A stretch of DNA of 64,000 bases from assembly GCA_009760885.1 (NCBI GenBank), contig CM019692.1:55728964-55792963 (forward strand). The letters run 5' to 3'. Origin of the DNA: Achatina immaculata. Lineage: Eukaryota; Mollusca; Gastropoda; Stylommatophora; Achatinidae. Positions 11,384 to 21,779 of this stretch are shown piece after piece. The translations under genes were made by a program, and so were the position numbers. The first letter of the stretch is position 1; every line of letters begins with the position of its first letter. Below the pieces are notes generated by a model. The model worked only from the letters and a program-made list of their open reading frames with translations, made no database searches and was not told the origin of the DNA.

Positions 11384-11384
<1 letters not shown>
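10517..11384 (+). mobile_element. LINE-C copy (C1) inside a (TA)n tract
   Basis: 5'-truncated LINE flanked by (TA)n on both sides. The first frame (to 11101) shows SLYSENILRTI, LRYADGTVLIAEN, FKYLGAVITSDGK, LLYGSESWTISKSAQKS and MLRIPWTAK. A frameshift near 11098 moves to the frame holding FMGHAMRRGGI, RRSRGRPREMILDSLTG and ASRHGT followed by stop, then (TGA)n. The catalytic YADD box reads YADG (GGT at 10622-10624), one change from GAT, so the RT is inactive even apart from the frameshift. The target was probably the TA repeat, which hides the duplication. Confidence 0.88.

Positions 11385-11437
<53 letters not shown>
11385..11437. repeat. (TA)n microsatellite
   Basis: About 50 bp of (TA)n directly follows the (TGATGATGA) tail of LINE-C copy C1. 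Confidence 0.9.
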
Positions 11438-11446
<9 letters not shown>

Positions 11447-11554
11447 CAAGTATATAAACAGCAAATAGACAGACGATGAAATAGTATTTTTGAGACTGAA
11501 ATCTGTGGACCGCAAATTCGAAAAGCATATATATCTAACAAAGCATGAAAAAAA

Positions 11555-11830
11555 TATACGAGTTGGCGACCCATATCTGGCAAAAACCCTGTCCCATCTC
11601 TCCCCTGGTACCCCCCAGTAACAAATTTAGTCGTAGTACTAGTGGAGGTGAACCCTGCTAAAGCAGTACCGCACCCCCCCCCCCCCTGCGGTTTAGCTGC
11701 ATTCAGGGACTGGGAAAAGACAGCCACAACCCGCTCCCAAGCCGACACGATGTTGTGCCTCGATACCTTCGCAGCATCAGCTGCAGAGAACACCAGCTCG
11801 CAGCACCAGAAGTTAGAAGGCAAGACAGGA
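11555..11830 (+). repeat. Repeat G copy 1
   Basis: Dispersed ~280-bp repeat. Shared landmarks are aaaccctgtcccatctctc, the g-rich gtggaggtgaaccctgctaa region and cagggactgggaaaaga. The 3' landmarks are gccgacacgatgttgtgcct and agctcgcagcaccagaag. Three more copies occur at 18966, 25150 and, antisense, 38770. No tRNA-like promoter box was seen. It is not conserved as a protein frame between copies. Confidence 0.8.
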
Positions 11831-12298
11831 CTAAGCATTATGAGCTACAGAGATGAAGACTGTCTAGGGCATTCAAGTTACTGCTCTGCCGTCAGTGAAG
11901 TTTAAAGAAAACTACTTTGTAAATCTTGACGTTATTAATACAGTGAAATGTATGTCTGAAATTACGTCAGAAATCATAAGAAGAATGCAAAATGATATAA
12001 AAGAATCCACATAAAACACTTAAGATAAAAACAAATAGTTTAAGATAATTTAAAGTGTAAAAGATATGAGTTTCCAGCTTCATTCAGATCACAAACGAAC
12101 AATCTTAACCTGATACAACTGGTTGCATAAATATCAAATATTTTGAAATAGAATATTTCATAACGATTTGATTCAGAAATCTCAGTCTTATCTAATACTT
12201 TCAGACAGAACTGTTTCTCACTGTGGAATTACTCTTTGATAATAGCCAACGGAATCACGTATTGTTGTCACACTTTGTGACTGCATTTGTCTTCTAAT
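11831..12298. other. Unassigned AT-rich spacer
   Basis: No gene, repeat family or RNA gene recognised. Confidence 0.5.
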
Positions 12299-12311
12299 CT
12301 AGTAAAGGATG

Positions 12312-12558
12312 ACAAGTTAAATTCCCGTTTCCATGCCATTAAGGCATATTGGGGAATACGGAGTTAGGCACTTATTTTCCATGACCTTCGGCACATGAAA
12401 GTGTGATGTGGTCAGTATCACGCCTGGCTGCTTTACATTCCCAGATTTCTCTGGTATCCATTTTTTTTTGTACCAGAAAAAATCCCACTGTTGAGACTGA
12501 ACCTGGTACCATCGGATTATCATACCGAGCGCCTAACCACTCAGCCAACCAGGCCGCC
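12312..12558 (-). mobile_element. Complete tRNA-headed SINE (S1)
   Basis: 247-bp SINE on the minus strand. It starts ggcggcctggttggctgag, where tggctgagtgg is a box-A-like promoter element. A degraded box B (ggttcagtctc) follows about 40 bp later. The body contains gccaggcgtgatactgacca, shared with the copies at 41.1 and 60.2 kb. A 13-bp duplication, ctagtaaaggatg (12299-12311) and ctagtaagggatg (12559-12571), differs at one base and bounds the element exactly. It has no coding capacity and would depend on a LINE in trans. It is a SINE, not a functional tRNA gene. Confidence 0.9.
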
Positions 12559-12673
12559 CTAGTAAGGGATGGTAACATGATTTATGATCCATTTATAAGT
12601 TTTGCTTCTCTTCGAATCTAGTACCAGATGTTCACGCCTTATATACAATCTGCAACTTGGCAAAGTTTGCTCA

Positions 12674-12915
12674 GGATCATCATCATCATCATCATCATCA
12701 TCACGTCTCCCCTACTAAGATTGGCTGCAATGAATCCCCACTCTGTCTGCCTGTTGCCTTCGTAGCGCACTCTGGTAAGCTGGTCACTGTTCACCTCTTG
12801 ATGCTGTCCGCCCATCTATATTGTTGTCGTCTTTTTGTTCTCTTCCCTTCGAGCTTTCCTTCAAGTAGAGCATTCAGTATAGCATTATGCCTCTTGACAT
12901 TCACAAAATATCTCA
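12674..12915 (-). mobile_element. LINE-J 3' end
   Basis: Read on the minus strand it gives RHNAILNALLEGKLEGKRT, then RWADSIKR, a stop, and a decayed SLPECATKATGRQ stretch, ending LVGET and a stop before (GAT)n (12674-12702). This matches the usual LINE pol ending, in which a GH-R-LEG-EGKR block is followed by RW-D-IK and then a Q-DRQ-WR block. It is distinct in sequence from LINE-C, although both end in (GAT)n. One in-frame stop, so inactive. Confidence 0.65.
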
Positions 12916-12929
12916 ATTATTTATATTTA

Positions 12930-14473
12930 TGATTTTCAATATTTCTTTTTTCAACAAGTCAAAGTTACAGAAGTTCTAAATACTGAAGCCAATGGGAAGC
13001 CACATAATTTTCATCACATTAGAAAAAATATTTGTGTAAAATGCCAACATGTAAGAAGTGAATATATCAGCAGTGGACGCAAATAGCTGCAGGACGTTTG
13101 GCTCTAGATACGCAGGGTACTATAGGATGGTTAGTATCAAACGTGTAAATAGGTTTATATTCATGCATTGTAATTTTCTAAGAAGTGCTGGCAGTCTTAT
13201 GTCCTAATATGAGGTTTTACTGTAAAGGGGGGGGGGAAGCCCCCATGTTGCACATATCTCTGGATGATCATCCATTCATCGTCCGTGATGGCCGTACTGC
13301 ATAATGTTGTCATCTGATTACTTAAATTCTAGTGATAATTTTAAATTTCTTTGCCAGTTTTTTTTTAATCGGAGATTATCTGTACAGTAGATAAATAAAT
13401 TCCTGATATTACTGTCCTGTGCTAAAACTGATTTGACCAATCAACTGAAGGGAATTATGAATTCATTACCATGAATACGTTATGATGATGATGAATGATG
13501 ATGAGCATTTAGATCACCCTATAAATTACCAGTTTAATCCATGATTTACAGTGAAAAATCTCTCTATTCCCCCCCCCCCCAAATTAAAAAAACAGAGCTT
13601 ATTTTTTTGTAAAATGAGTCACATGCACATTTTACACCCATCTAGCAAAGGACTACTACTGGGAGCTGTTTTCTCTGAAACCGATATTAAAATAAATTTG
13701 CAGTCAAACTGAACTTCTGCTAGGACGACATAATACCTATATACCCTCTCTTCATGAAACCGCTACACACGTACACAGCTAAAGAAAGAACTGTATGTAA
13801 CATACACATGTTGAGGGAGACTGACGTTTACATGCTAATGGAGGACACATATCAGCTTCTGAGTATTCATGGCTGCTACTTCGATATGAGATGTGGTAGC
13901 AGGAGTAAATACGAACAAAAAATCGATAAAAGAAACTAATATAGTTAGTTTGGAAGAGGCATCCTTCACGCAGGCTGGAAACATCCATAGATGCTCCGAT
14001 CTGCCCTTCATTGCCTCACTCAGTGTGCACCTACTGAGCACGCTCAGCTCTTCGCTGGTCGGCCGTACGTTTGGCGCTTGTTGAAGGAAACGTCCGCTTT
14101 TTAATCCTGGATCCACACCGTTCTCAGTAATCTGGTAACACGGCGTGAACGTTACACGAGGAATGTAACTATGGACTCCCTTATCTGCCAAATGTAGTCG
14201 TCTCAAAGACCAGCTCAGAGATGTCTAATTACGTCCGTGAACGTGACTCTTGAACACGATAAAATAACTGTTCAAAAATAAAGCAAATGATATGAATTTT
14301 CAAAGAATAACACGATATATTGGAAGTTTACGAAAACAAATGGAATAGTTGGCGAAAAGCCCCTAAAGAAAGAAGTGGATTTTGGAAACGAAAAAAAAAA
14401 ACATTTTTATTTGACCCCGTTAACAAAACTGCAAGAACTTGGTAATAATTGCTAGGCAGATAAACTGCCGGAG
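12930..14473. other. Unassigned ~1.5 kb
   Basis: AT-rich with homopolymer runs (poly-G near 13230, poly-C near 13570) and a small gatgatgatg patch near 13490. Short frames here show no known motif. Nothing assignable. Confidence 0.5.
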
Positions 14474-14660
14474 CAGTGTTTCCCAGCGTGGGGTGCAATC
14501 TGAATATTTTCGGTGGCAATTAAAATATATTTATCTTATGCTTTTACAGAATGTGGTATCTATGGAGTTATGCTGCTGGGGGTGGGGGGGGGGGGTGGTG
14601 GAATCAAACTCTTTGAGGCGTTGGGGTATGGCATGATACATAAAAGATTGAGAAATACTA
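14474..14660. mobile_element. Possible hAT-type MITE
   Basis: The left end cagtgtttcccagcgtgggg and the right end ttgagaaatacta form imperfect terminal inverted repeats of the hAT CAGTG-TTTC type. Length is 187 bp with a poly-G tract inside. Flanking octamers tgccggag and ttagaaca do not match in the frame chosen; shifting by two gives tgccggag/tgttagaa, which differs only by transitions. Weak support. Confidence 0.4.
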
Positions 14661-15945
14661 TGTTAGAACAGCAGAATATGCCAGATAGGAATGATAACAG
14701 AACGGGTCTCCAGACAAAATAATCAGAGAGAAAAGACGACATGAGAGTTTTGGAATGAATCCAATGAGTTTTCAGTGGAGCAACGCGACTGCTCGTTATT
14801 CAGTTAGCATAACATTTGCTAAAAATTTGCCCAGAGGATAGATAATTGTTATATTTATTATCACAAGAAGATTGAAAAACATGATAGTTCTATGATTAAC
14901 TGTAGAACTAAGGGGAAAAAAGTTGATCTGTTTTAGAGTAATGCATGCGGTACGGTTAAAGAGAAAGAAAGGATGGGGGTGGGGGGGGGGGCAAGAATCT
15001 AATCAAAATACATCTTCGAGAGGGTGTTGATTGTTGGGCAAATGTCCAGCAGAAAATGGTAATGCCGAATATGAATGAGAAAAAGAAAGAAAGAAAAAAA
15101 AAACCCAGCACTTGTTTGCGTCAACCCAGATTTTTTATGTGTGTGTGTATTCATATTAATTCCTCCACGACATGTCCATCACTCTGACGGGTATCGATGA
15201 ATCTTAATAGGACAGCGTCATAGAAACCCATTTCTTCTTTATAGCAGCGTTTGCTGTAATTTACAAAAACAAAAGAGCGGAGATATTTCTGGTTCGGTGG
15301 CACGAGAAAAGGAAGGGGACGGCAATTTATCTTATTCTTGTTCTTCTCCTCCTTTTCTTAATGTGCCTCTTATTTGTTTTCTGGTTTTATTTTATTCTCT
15401 TTGTCTTTTTTTTAAAAGGTATTCCTTCCTTTCTCCTTTTTTCTTACACTTCGCTTCTACTCGATTTGCTTCCCTGAGATTTTCGTCAAAACCATTTTTT
15501 TTTGTCACCTCTCCATCTTTTGCTTCATAAATTTTTGTTAGCTCTCTTTGTGTTGAAAATGATATTCTCGCTCTTTTGAACTTGAGAAAACGCGCATTGA
15601 TCTGTAAGAGCAATGTGTGACATTATTTTGGACATTTTGCTACATGCAGAAAAAAGTTGAGGAACTGCCAAAATTTGAGACGTTAACTTCATTTGACCCG
15701 AGGATGGCAAACTATAAATCGAATGTCTTCCAGTCTTTTTCCCGAACAGAGCACATGTAACAATTCTTCAGCCGTTACCTTTAGACTTTGTAACCAAAAT
15801 TTATTATCTCGACCCTAAGGTAGTTTTTCATTACATTATTTGGTCCTGCGTTCATTATGTGTATGTGTTATGCTTATCTGCGCGTCGAAACTTTGTATGG
15901 CTTCCGTATCTTGTATTTTCCTGCATTAACCTGTTATATATTTGA
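14661..15945. other. Unassigned ~1.3 kb
   Basis: AT-rich, with poly-G (about 14980), A/G-rich and pyrimidine-rich stretches. Frames in the pyrimidine-rich part (15297-15530) are low-complexity Phe/Leu/Ser. No gene recognised. Confidence 0.5.
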
Positions 15946-15949
15946 TTTA

Positions 15950-16545
15950 CCAGACCTGTCCTATCTGGATCTGAAACATGAACAACACATGCAAGGCATG
16001 AGGGGAAAAAAGACACTTCATATTTTCCATCCTACCTGCCTTCGCAAAATAATAAACACCAAGTGGAAAGATACTCAGGTTCCCATGGCAGCATGCGAAG
16101 CTTCCGTCAGTGATGACAACACTTAGAAGAAGAAGAAGAAGAAGAAGATGGCTGAGACATCAAATAAGAATGGATGGCGGCCATATTTCCAATCACGTTG
16201 TGTATGGCAAACTTATGGCCGGAAGGATGCCATATGGCAGAGCTAAACTGAAATATAAAGATATCTGCATGTCATCAATGCCTGAGATTTCTGCCAGCCT
16301 CCACATCTGGGGGAGGGGGGGGGAACTTGCCAAATATCGAGTCTTGTGGAGAGCACTACGAAAAGGGCGTAGCATCATCTTCAAGAAGGAATGAGCACCA
16401 AGCCTGAGGTTAGACTGTTCAAATTGCAAGGAAACTGCTTGTTGCTTTGACCGACTATGCAAATCCAACAGTGGTAGATGCAGCTGTGACAATAGCTGGC
16501 CGGGCAAGATGCTGAATGGCAAAACTCGAAGACGTTGATGTCTGC
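15950..16545 (+). mobile_element. LINE-H C-terminal fragment with an internal (AAG)n expansion
   Basis: Plus-strand LINE remnant in two frames. The first has TCLRKIINTKWKD (about 16027-16065), the conserved block before the GH-RM motif. Then (AGA)n at 16125-16150 encodes a run of Arg, followed by RWLRHQIRMDGGHI, VVYGKLMAGRMPYGRAKLKYKDIC and a YRVLWRALRKG end. A later frame at about 16411-16540 has paired cysteines (CSNC ... CC ... CK), reminiscent of the zinc-finger tail in this LINE group, but the finger is not intact. The (AAG)n occupies the spot where related LINEs have ordinary residues. Confidence 0.72.
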
Positions 16546-17039
16546 CTGTTGCTGAAACGTCTTCTTAGATGAAAAGTGTCAATAAACGTTGCCATATTAG
16601 GATAACAAAAAATAAGATGAAAATGGCACTGTTACCACTGCCATACCGTTAGAGACGAAGGCCTGAATCTACTTTGTTGTGAGCATCGTTAAACTGTAAG
16701 TAATCAAGAACCAGTACTACTCCAAGGCGGACTTGTTAGTAACAGGTTATTGTGGCACTATAGCCTGGTCAACATGGTAGTGATCGTCGAGTTGTGGACC
16801 TTGACAAGTAGCCATAGACTCCAGGGATTGAAGAATGTCATTCTATTTCACTACCAATCTTATATATCTTTTAAAAAGGTGCGTGAATCAAGAGACGTAG
16901 TAGAGAAAGGAAATGTAATTGACTGAATATATTAACGATCGTACAAAATGGAGAAGCCAGATGAGCGATGTTAACTGACAAGAGACATAACAATCAATGA
17001 GTGGACCACGAGGAGTCCTATATAATGAATCACACGAAA
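16546..17039. other. Unassigned spacer
   Basis: No family motif seen on either strand. Confidence 0.5.
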
Positions 17040-17315
17040 AAATAACAAGCAGCAACAGCAGCAGCTTTAGGAACAGAAACATCAAGAACAGTAAGATAGC
17101 AACCTGAATAACGAAACAACAACAAAAGCAAGTATATAACAACAGCTATAGTTTCAGGAGCAATAACATAAACAGCAATAATAACTACAACCAGAACAAC
17201 AAAACAAAAGCAGGAGCAAATATATAACATTAACTCTAGTTTCAGGAGCAATAACATAAACAGCAGTAATAACTACAGCCAGAACAGAAACAAAAATATA
17301 AATAAAAAATAACAA
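17040..17315. repeat. ~88-bp imperfect tandem repeat, about 3 copies
   Basis: The phrase tttcaggagcaataacataaacagca at 17152 recurs at 17240 (88 bp apart), with a diverged version at about 17063 (ctttaggaacagaaacatc). The region is rich in AAC/AGC triplets. Confidence 0.75.
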
Positions 17316-18100
17316 AAGCGACAGCAAGAATAGCATCACCACACCAGTGACATCAACATCAATGACAACAGCAGACCCATCTTAATAGCATCAGTGGCCC
17401 CTGGACAAAGTAATTACACTAGGCCCCGATCATTCCTTTCTAACCTATGCAAGTAATGTTAGGAATTCATACACTTCCATGGGCTGGTTGGGCCCCCGTA
17501 ACTTGGGGCCCAGGGCAATGCTCGTGTGGGCCCATTCGTTAAGATGGCACCGGATAACAGCATCATAAACCAGAACAGCAACACCAAGGGCAGAAGGAGC
17601 AACAGCACCAACAATATCAGCTGGTTACAATATCGAGAAAGTAACAGAATGTTATAATCTGAAAAGGAACTTCAGAATTATAAGAAATAAAAAGTAAACA
17701 CATTAAAATAAATCTTAGTATATTCTAACACTCAGACATTTCTCTAACAGAGCAAAAGTATGAAGTCAGTCACGGCTGAGTTATGGCAGATGCCGATCAC
17801 ATGATACTGGAATAGTTATCAAATAACATTTCTGACAAATAACGAAGATCAGACGGAAAATGCATGTTCAAATACTCTAATACTCGCCATTTACAACGAC
17901 GATGACGAAGATATAGTCATGTATAATGATGCTGAAGATTACATTTTTTTTTCATGGGTGAAATGAGGACAGAATAACACGCATAATTATTATGAGGGGA
18001 AAAAAACCACAGACAAGGCATTATGTTGTCCGGATATGTCTGTATTTATCAGGGATTATGATTTTTCCCCTGGTTAATTTGTGTTGCAGAAAGATTGGAC
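17316..18100. other. Unassigned spacer with a GGGCCC-rich island
   Basis: At 17395-17530 a GC-rich stretch contains repeated ggccc/gggcc words (aggccccgatc, ttgggcccccgt, ggggcccaggg). It may be an old transposon end, but no inverted termini could be paired. The rest is AT-rich and unassigned. Confidence 0.4.
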
Positions 18101-18638
18101 GATAGCCAAAACGTGGTTGCTAAAGACCTGAACAACAGCCCAAACTTGGTTTCTAAATACCAGAACAATAGCCCAAACGTGGTTTCTAAAGACCAGAACA
18201 ATAGCCCAAACGTGGTTTCTAAAGATCAGAACAATAGCCCAAACGTGGTTGCTAAAGATCAAAACAATAGCTCAAACGTGGTTGCTAAAGACCAGAACAA
18301 TAGCTCAAACATGGTTGCTAAAGACCAGAACAACAGCCCAAACGTGGTTGCTAAAGATCAGAACAATAGCTCAAACATGGTTGCTAAAGACCAGAACAAT
18401 AGCCCAAACGTGGTTTCTAAAGACCAGAACAATAATCTAAACGTGGTTTCTAAAGACCAGAACAATAGCCTAAACGTGGTTTATAAAGATCAGAACAATA
18501 GCTTAAACGTGGTTTCTAAAGACCAGAACAATAGCCTAAACGTGGTTTATAAAGATCAGAACAATAGCTTAAACGTGGTTTCTAAAGACCAGACAATAGC
18601 CCAAATGTAGTTGGTAAAGACCAGAACAATAGCACTCA
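18101..18638. repeat. 33-bp minisatellite with an in-frame 11-codon period
   Basis: About 16 units of 33 bp; the plus-strand consensus reads DQNNSPNVVSK per unit. The period is a multiple of three, so 18095-18610 stays open for 171 codons. However, the frame starts at TTG, not ATG. Its end at 18608-18610 follows a frame change in the last units, and there is no upstream promoter or signal. Sub-variants repeat as 66-bp dimers, for example 18463-18528 against 18529-18594. The minus strand is also partly open. I treat it as non-coding. Confidence 0.9.
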
Positions 18639-18965
18639 AGCATGCACACAGTGGCACGACGTTAGGCTGAGACGTCTTCTTGTGATTACGGACAGTTAGC
18701 AAGCAGCGCTTACCGTTATTGTCCGCTGACGCAATGGCCAAGTAGAAATAGGGCGTCTGCAGAGTCAGTATTTAGCTCTGATAAATGATGCACTCGCATC
18801 AAAGCTAATGTGAGATTCCAGCAGTAGAAACTAAAAGAAAAAAAAATACTTTACAGAATATATTTTCGTAGCGGCAAAGATAGACAAATGGTGATTGTTT
18901 TATAGACAGAAAACAGGCAAGGACACTCTCTGATTTACCAGTCAGCTACCTATAGCTAAGACGCT
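18639..18965. other. Unassigned spacer
   Basis: No recognised feature. Confidence 0.5.
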
Positions 18966-19275
18966 AGCGTCAGGGCTGGCGAACCGTTGCTGATCAAGAC
19001 CCTGCCCCATCTCTCTCCATTGGCACCCCCAATGACAGCTTTGGATAGCGCGACAGGGACCGCCATAGTCCCCACGGTGGTGGAGCTTACTGAAGAATAT
19101 TGCTTACCCTGTGCTTGTTAGCTCCAATCACGGACCAAAAAAAGGAAAATAGTAGCCGTAACTCACTCCGAATCCGACACGATGATGTGCCTCAACATCT
19201 TCACCGAATCAGCTGCAAGCAGCAACAAGCTCGCAGTTCCACGAAGAAGAAGTACAAGAAGAAGAATGGAAGCTA
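18966..19275 (+). repeat. Repeat G copy 2
   Basis: Shares with the other copies aagaccctgccccatctctc, ccatagtccccacggtggtg, gacacgatgatgtgcctcaa, gaatcagctgcaagc and a ctcgcagttccacgaagaagaag end. It ends in an AAG-rich tail (19241-19268), consistent with a retroposed element. Confidence 0.82.
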
Positions 19276-19589
19276 TTTTGTCGCTTGAGTTCTTTCAGTA
19301 TACGTACGCTACCAAATTTACAGAACTCTGTAGCTAAGCCTTATAGGAATTACCACCTGACGTCCCAACCAGGAGTCTTGTAATATTGTAATTATGGCTG
19401 AACATCTAATTCACAATTGTATGTTACTTTCACACACTAATTATACACCTCGCTGTCTCTAAAACACTATAGAGTGCTTGAAATGTTAAGAAACATTAAA
19501 TGTAAACAGCACACTGTAATCATTTTCATAATTCTACCTGCACATTTTGTTTCTAGACTTACCATTTGTATGACTTCTATATTTCATAT

Positions 19590-19770
19590 CTGACCCTGGG
19601 AAAAAGAATGAGAGGAAGACCAAAGCGAAGTTGGCTGCAAGACATCGTTGAGAATCTGCAAATGGATGCATCGGCAGCAGGCCATCTTGCTTACAACCGA
19701 GTGGCCTACAGGAGTGCTGTTAGGGAGGTAAACTTCCGCAAGGGACATGCAAATGACTGGTTGAGAGACC
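19590..19770 (+). mobile_element. LINE-E 3' fragment (E2)
   Basis: The open frame reads GKRMRGRPKRSWLQDIVENLQ, then MDASAAGHLAYNRVAYRSAV and REVNFRKGHAND. This is the LINE-E C-terminus, also seen at 9.0, 54.5 and 62.8 kb. It has no internal stop over this stretch. Only the last ~180 bp of the element are present. A 55-bp tandem array begins about 90 bp further on. Confidence 0.82.
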
Positions 19771-19857
19771 TTGGGTTTCTCTACATCTTGTCCCCGAACG
19801 AAGGTTCGAACAACCACCAACAGCGTCTTGTTGTGCCCAGCATGGCAACATTTGAAG

Positions 19858-20077
19858 GGGAAGGATCAAACTCCAGCTATATGATATAGTGATTAGCGAC
19901 CAATAAGTGACTGGGAAGGATCAAACTCCAGCTATATGATATAGTGATTAGCGACCAATAAGTGACTGGGAAGGATCAAACTCCAGCTATATGATATAGT
20001 GATTAGCGACCAATAAGTGACTGGGAAGGATCAAACTCCAGCTATATGATATAGTGATTAGCGACCAATAAATGACT
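19858..20077. repeat. 55-bp tandem repeat, 4 copies
   Basis: Four units at 19858, 19913, 19968 and 20023 are identical except for one base in the last unit (aataaatgact for aataagtgact). Near-perfect identity indicates recent amplification. Confidence 0.96.
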
Positions 20078-20118
20078 GCTTGCGTCAAGTTCAGTGAACC
20101 GCAGGTGATCAAGACTAA

Positions 20119-20346
20119 TTTATATCTCCTAGTAGTGTAAAATAAACAAGCTAACATTTATATCTCCTAGTAGTGTAAAATAAACAAGCTAACATTTATA
20201 TCTCCTAGTAGTGTAAAATAAACAAGCTAACATTTATATCTCCTAGAAGTGTAAAATAAACAAGCTAACATTTATATCTCCTAGTAGTGTAAAATAAACA
20301 AGCTAACATTTATATCTCCTAGTAGTGTAAAATAAACAAGCTACCT
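20119..20346. repeat. 38-bp tandem repeat, 6 copies, containing a LINE-A junction
   Basis: Six units of 38 bp. Each unit joins flank sequence (catttatatctcctagtagtg) to aaataaacaagcta. The latter is the beginning of the truncated LINE-A copy that follows and matches the same internal LINE-A position at 6183-6197 and 35083-35097. The unit therefore spans the 5' junction of the insertion. Confidence 0.93.
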
Positions 20347-21018
20347 AAGAATGCAAGCAACACAGGACTAAAGATCAACGCAGGCGAGACAAAGTTAATG
20401 AAGGAAAATGTGAACAACAGAAATGTACTCAGAGTAGATAGTAAGTTAGTGGAGGAGGTCAATGAAATTGCAATTCTTGGCAGTAGTAGAAGATGGAGAC
20501 AGCAGAGAGAACATCAACAGCAGACTTACTAGAACAAACCAGGCTGTTGCAATGCTGAAGACTATATGGAAATATAAAAAAAAACTAAGCATGAATATGA
20601 AAATCAGGATATTTAAGAGTAATGTTCTAAATGTACTACTCTGTGGAAATGAATGCTATAAAATCACCAAAACCATAGAAAACAAGTTGAATTCTTTCCA
20701 GACGAAACGTTTACGAAGAATTGGAAGAATATTTTGGCCGAACACCATACGAAATAACATCTTGCAGATGAAGCCAATGACAGCAATTGTTGAGGAAAGA
20801 CGCTGGCGATGGTTGGGACATGTGCTCTGAATGACTGACAACTCAGTACCAAAAATAGCACAAAGATGGACACCACAGGGGAACAGAAGTAAGGGTAGAC
20901 CAAAAGAGACAAGGAGAAGAACAACAGAGAGGATGTTCCGCGAGAGCAGAAAAAAGGCAAAGGACAGGCATTTGTGGAAAACCCTTGCGGAAGCCCCATA
21001 TGCTCTGGGCACTTAAGG

Positions 21019-21053
<35 letters not shown>
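20330..21053 (+). mobile_element. LINE-A copy (A3), 5'-truncated
   Basis: Starts within the region after the FADD box (aaataaacaagcta...) and ends gggcacttaaggttc plus (GA)n. Protein blocks: SRLTRTNQAVAMLKTIWK, KMRIFKSN-type strand, NKLNSFQTKRLRRI, RRWRWLGHVL, then GRPKETRRRTTERM and LWKTLAEAPYALGT. A CGA-to-TGA change at about 20828-20830 stops the frame. A 9-bp duplication agtagtgta flanks it (20321-20329 and 21054-21062). Confidence 0.9.
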
Positions 21054-21058
<5 letters not shown>

Positions 21059-21062
21059 TGTA

Positions 21063-21487
21063 TTCCTGATAAAAGACCAGTCTAGGCAAGCGAATAAGGA
21101 ACGAATAGGAAGTAAAACCTATCTCACAAATAAGCCTAGCCGAAGATGGATGTATCGAGCTGAAAATTTAACATCCTAGCTGTAACAGTGACCCAAAGCA
21201 ACTATTACCCTTTTGGATAAAGAAAGCTGACGAGGAAGAAGGAGAAGAACAGCGAATTCTCTCCACTTTTCACGTCTGCAGAAAGCCTTTACATGGCGTC
21301 CGAGGTGCAATGCATGAGCCAAGATCATGATGCAACCGAAAAAAAGAGGACAAATTACATTTCACACATTTTGTCCGGGAAAATGACATTTTCCTTTCAA
21401 TATCATGTCCATCGCCAGCTTTAATACATCCACATCGTTCTGTCGATATGTTACATGAGGTCAACATTTCCGACTTTTGCTGATATC
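21063..21487. other. Unassigned spacer
   Basis: No gene or repeat family recognised. Confidence 0.5.
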
Positions 21488-21491
21488 CCTC

Positions 21492-21578
<87 letters not shown>

Positions 21579-21618
21579 GTCTGACTGTCTGTCCGTCCGT
21601 CCGTCCGTCCGTCCGTCC

Positions 21619-21682
<64 letters not shown>

Positions 21683-21734
21683 GTCTGTCTGTCTGTCTGT
21701 CTGTCCGTCCGTCCGTCCGTCCGTCCGTCTGTCC

Positions 21735-21778
<44 letters not shown>

Positions 21779-21779
21779 T
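21488..21779. repeat. Compound tetranucleotide tract (TCTA/TCTG/TCCG)n
   Basis: About 290 bp of tetranucleotides occurs in blocks: (ctat)n, then (ccgt)n, (ctgt)n, short (ctat)n, (ctgt)n, (ccgt)n and (ctgt)n. The three motifs differ by single transitions. Because four bases times three make twelve, every frame is open, so the apparent Leu-Ser-Ile-Tyr proteins here are artefacts. Confidence 0.97.

Noticed and set aside
17395..17530. GGGCCC-rich island as a CpG-island promoter
   Set aside because: Few CpG dinucleotides, no neighbouring gene and no transcription-start motif; more likely an old element end.
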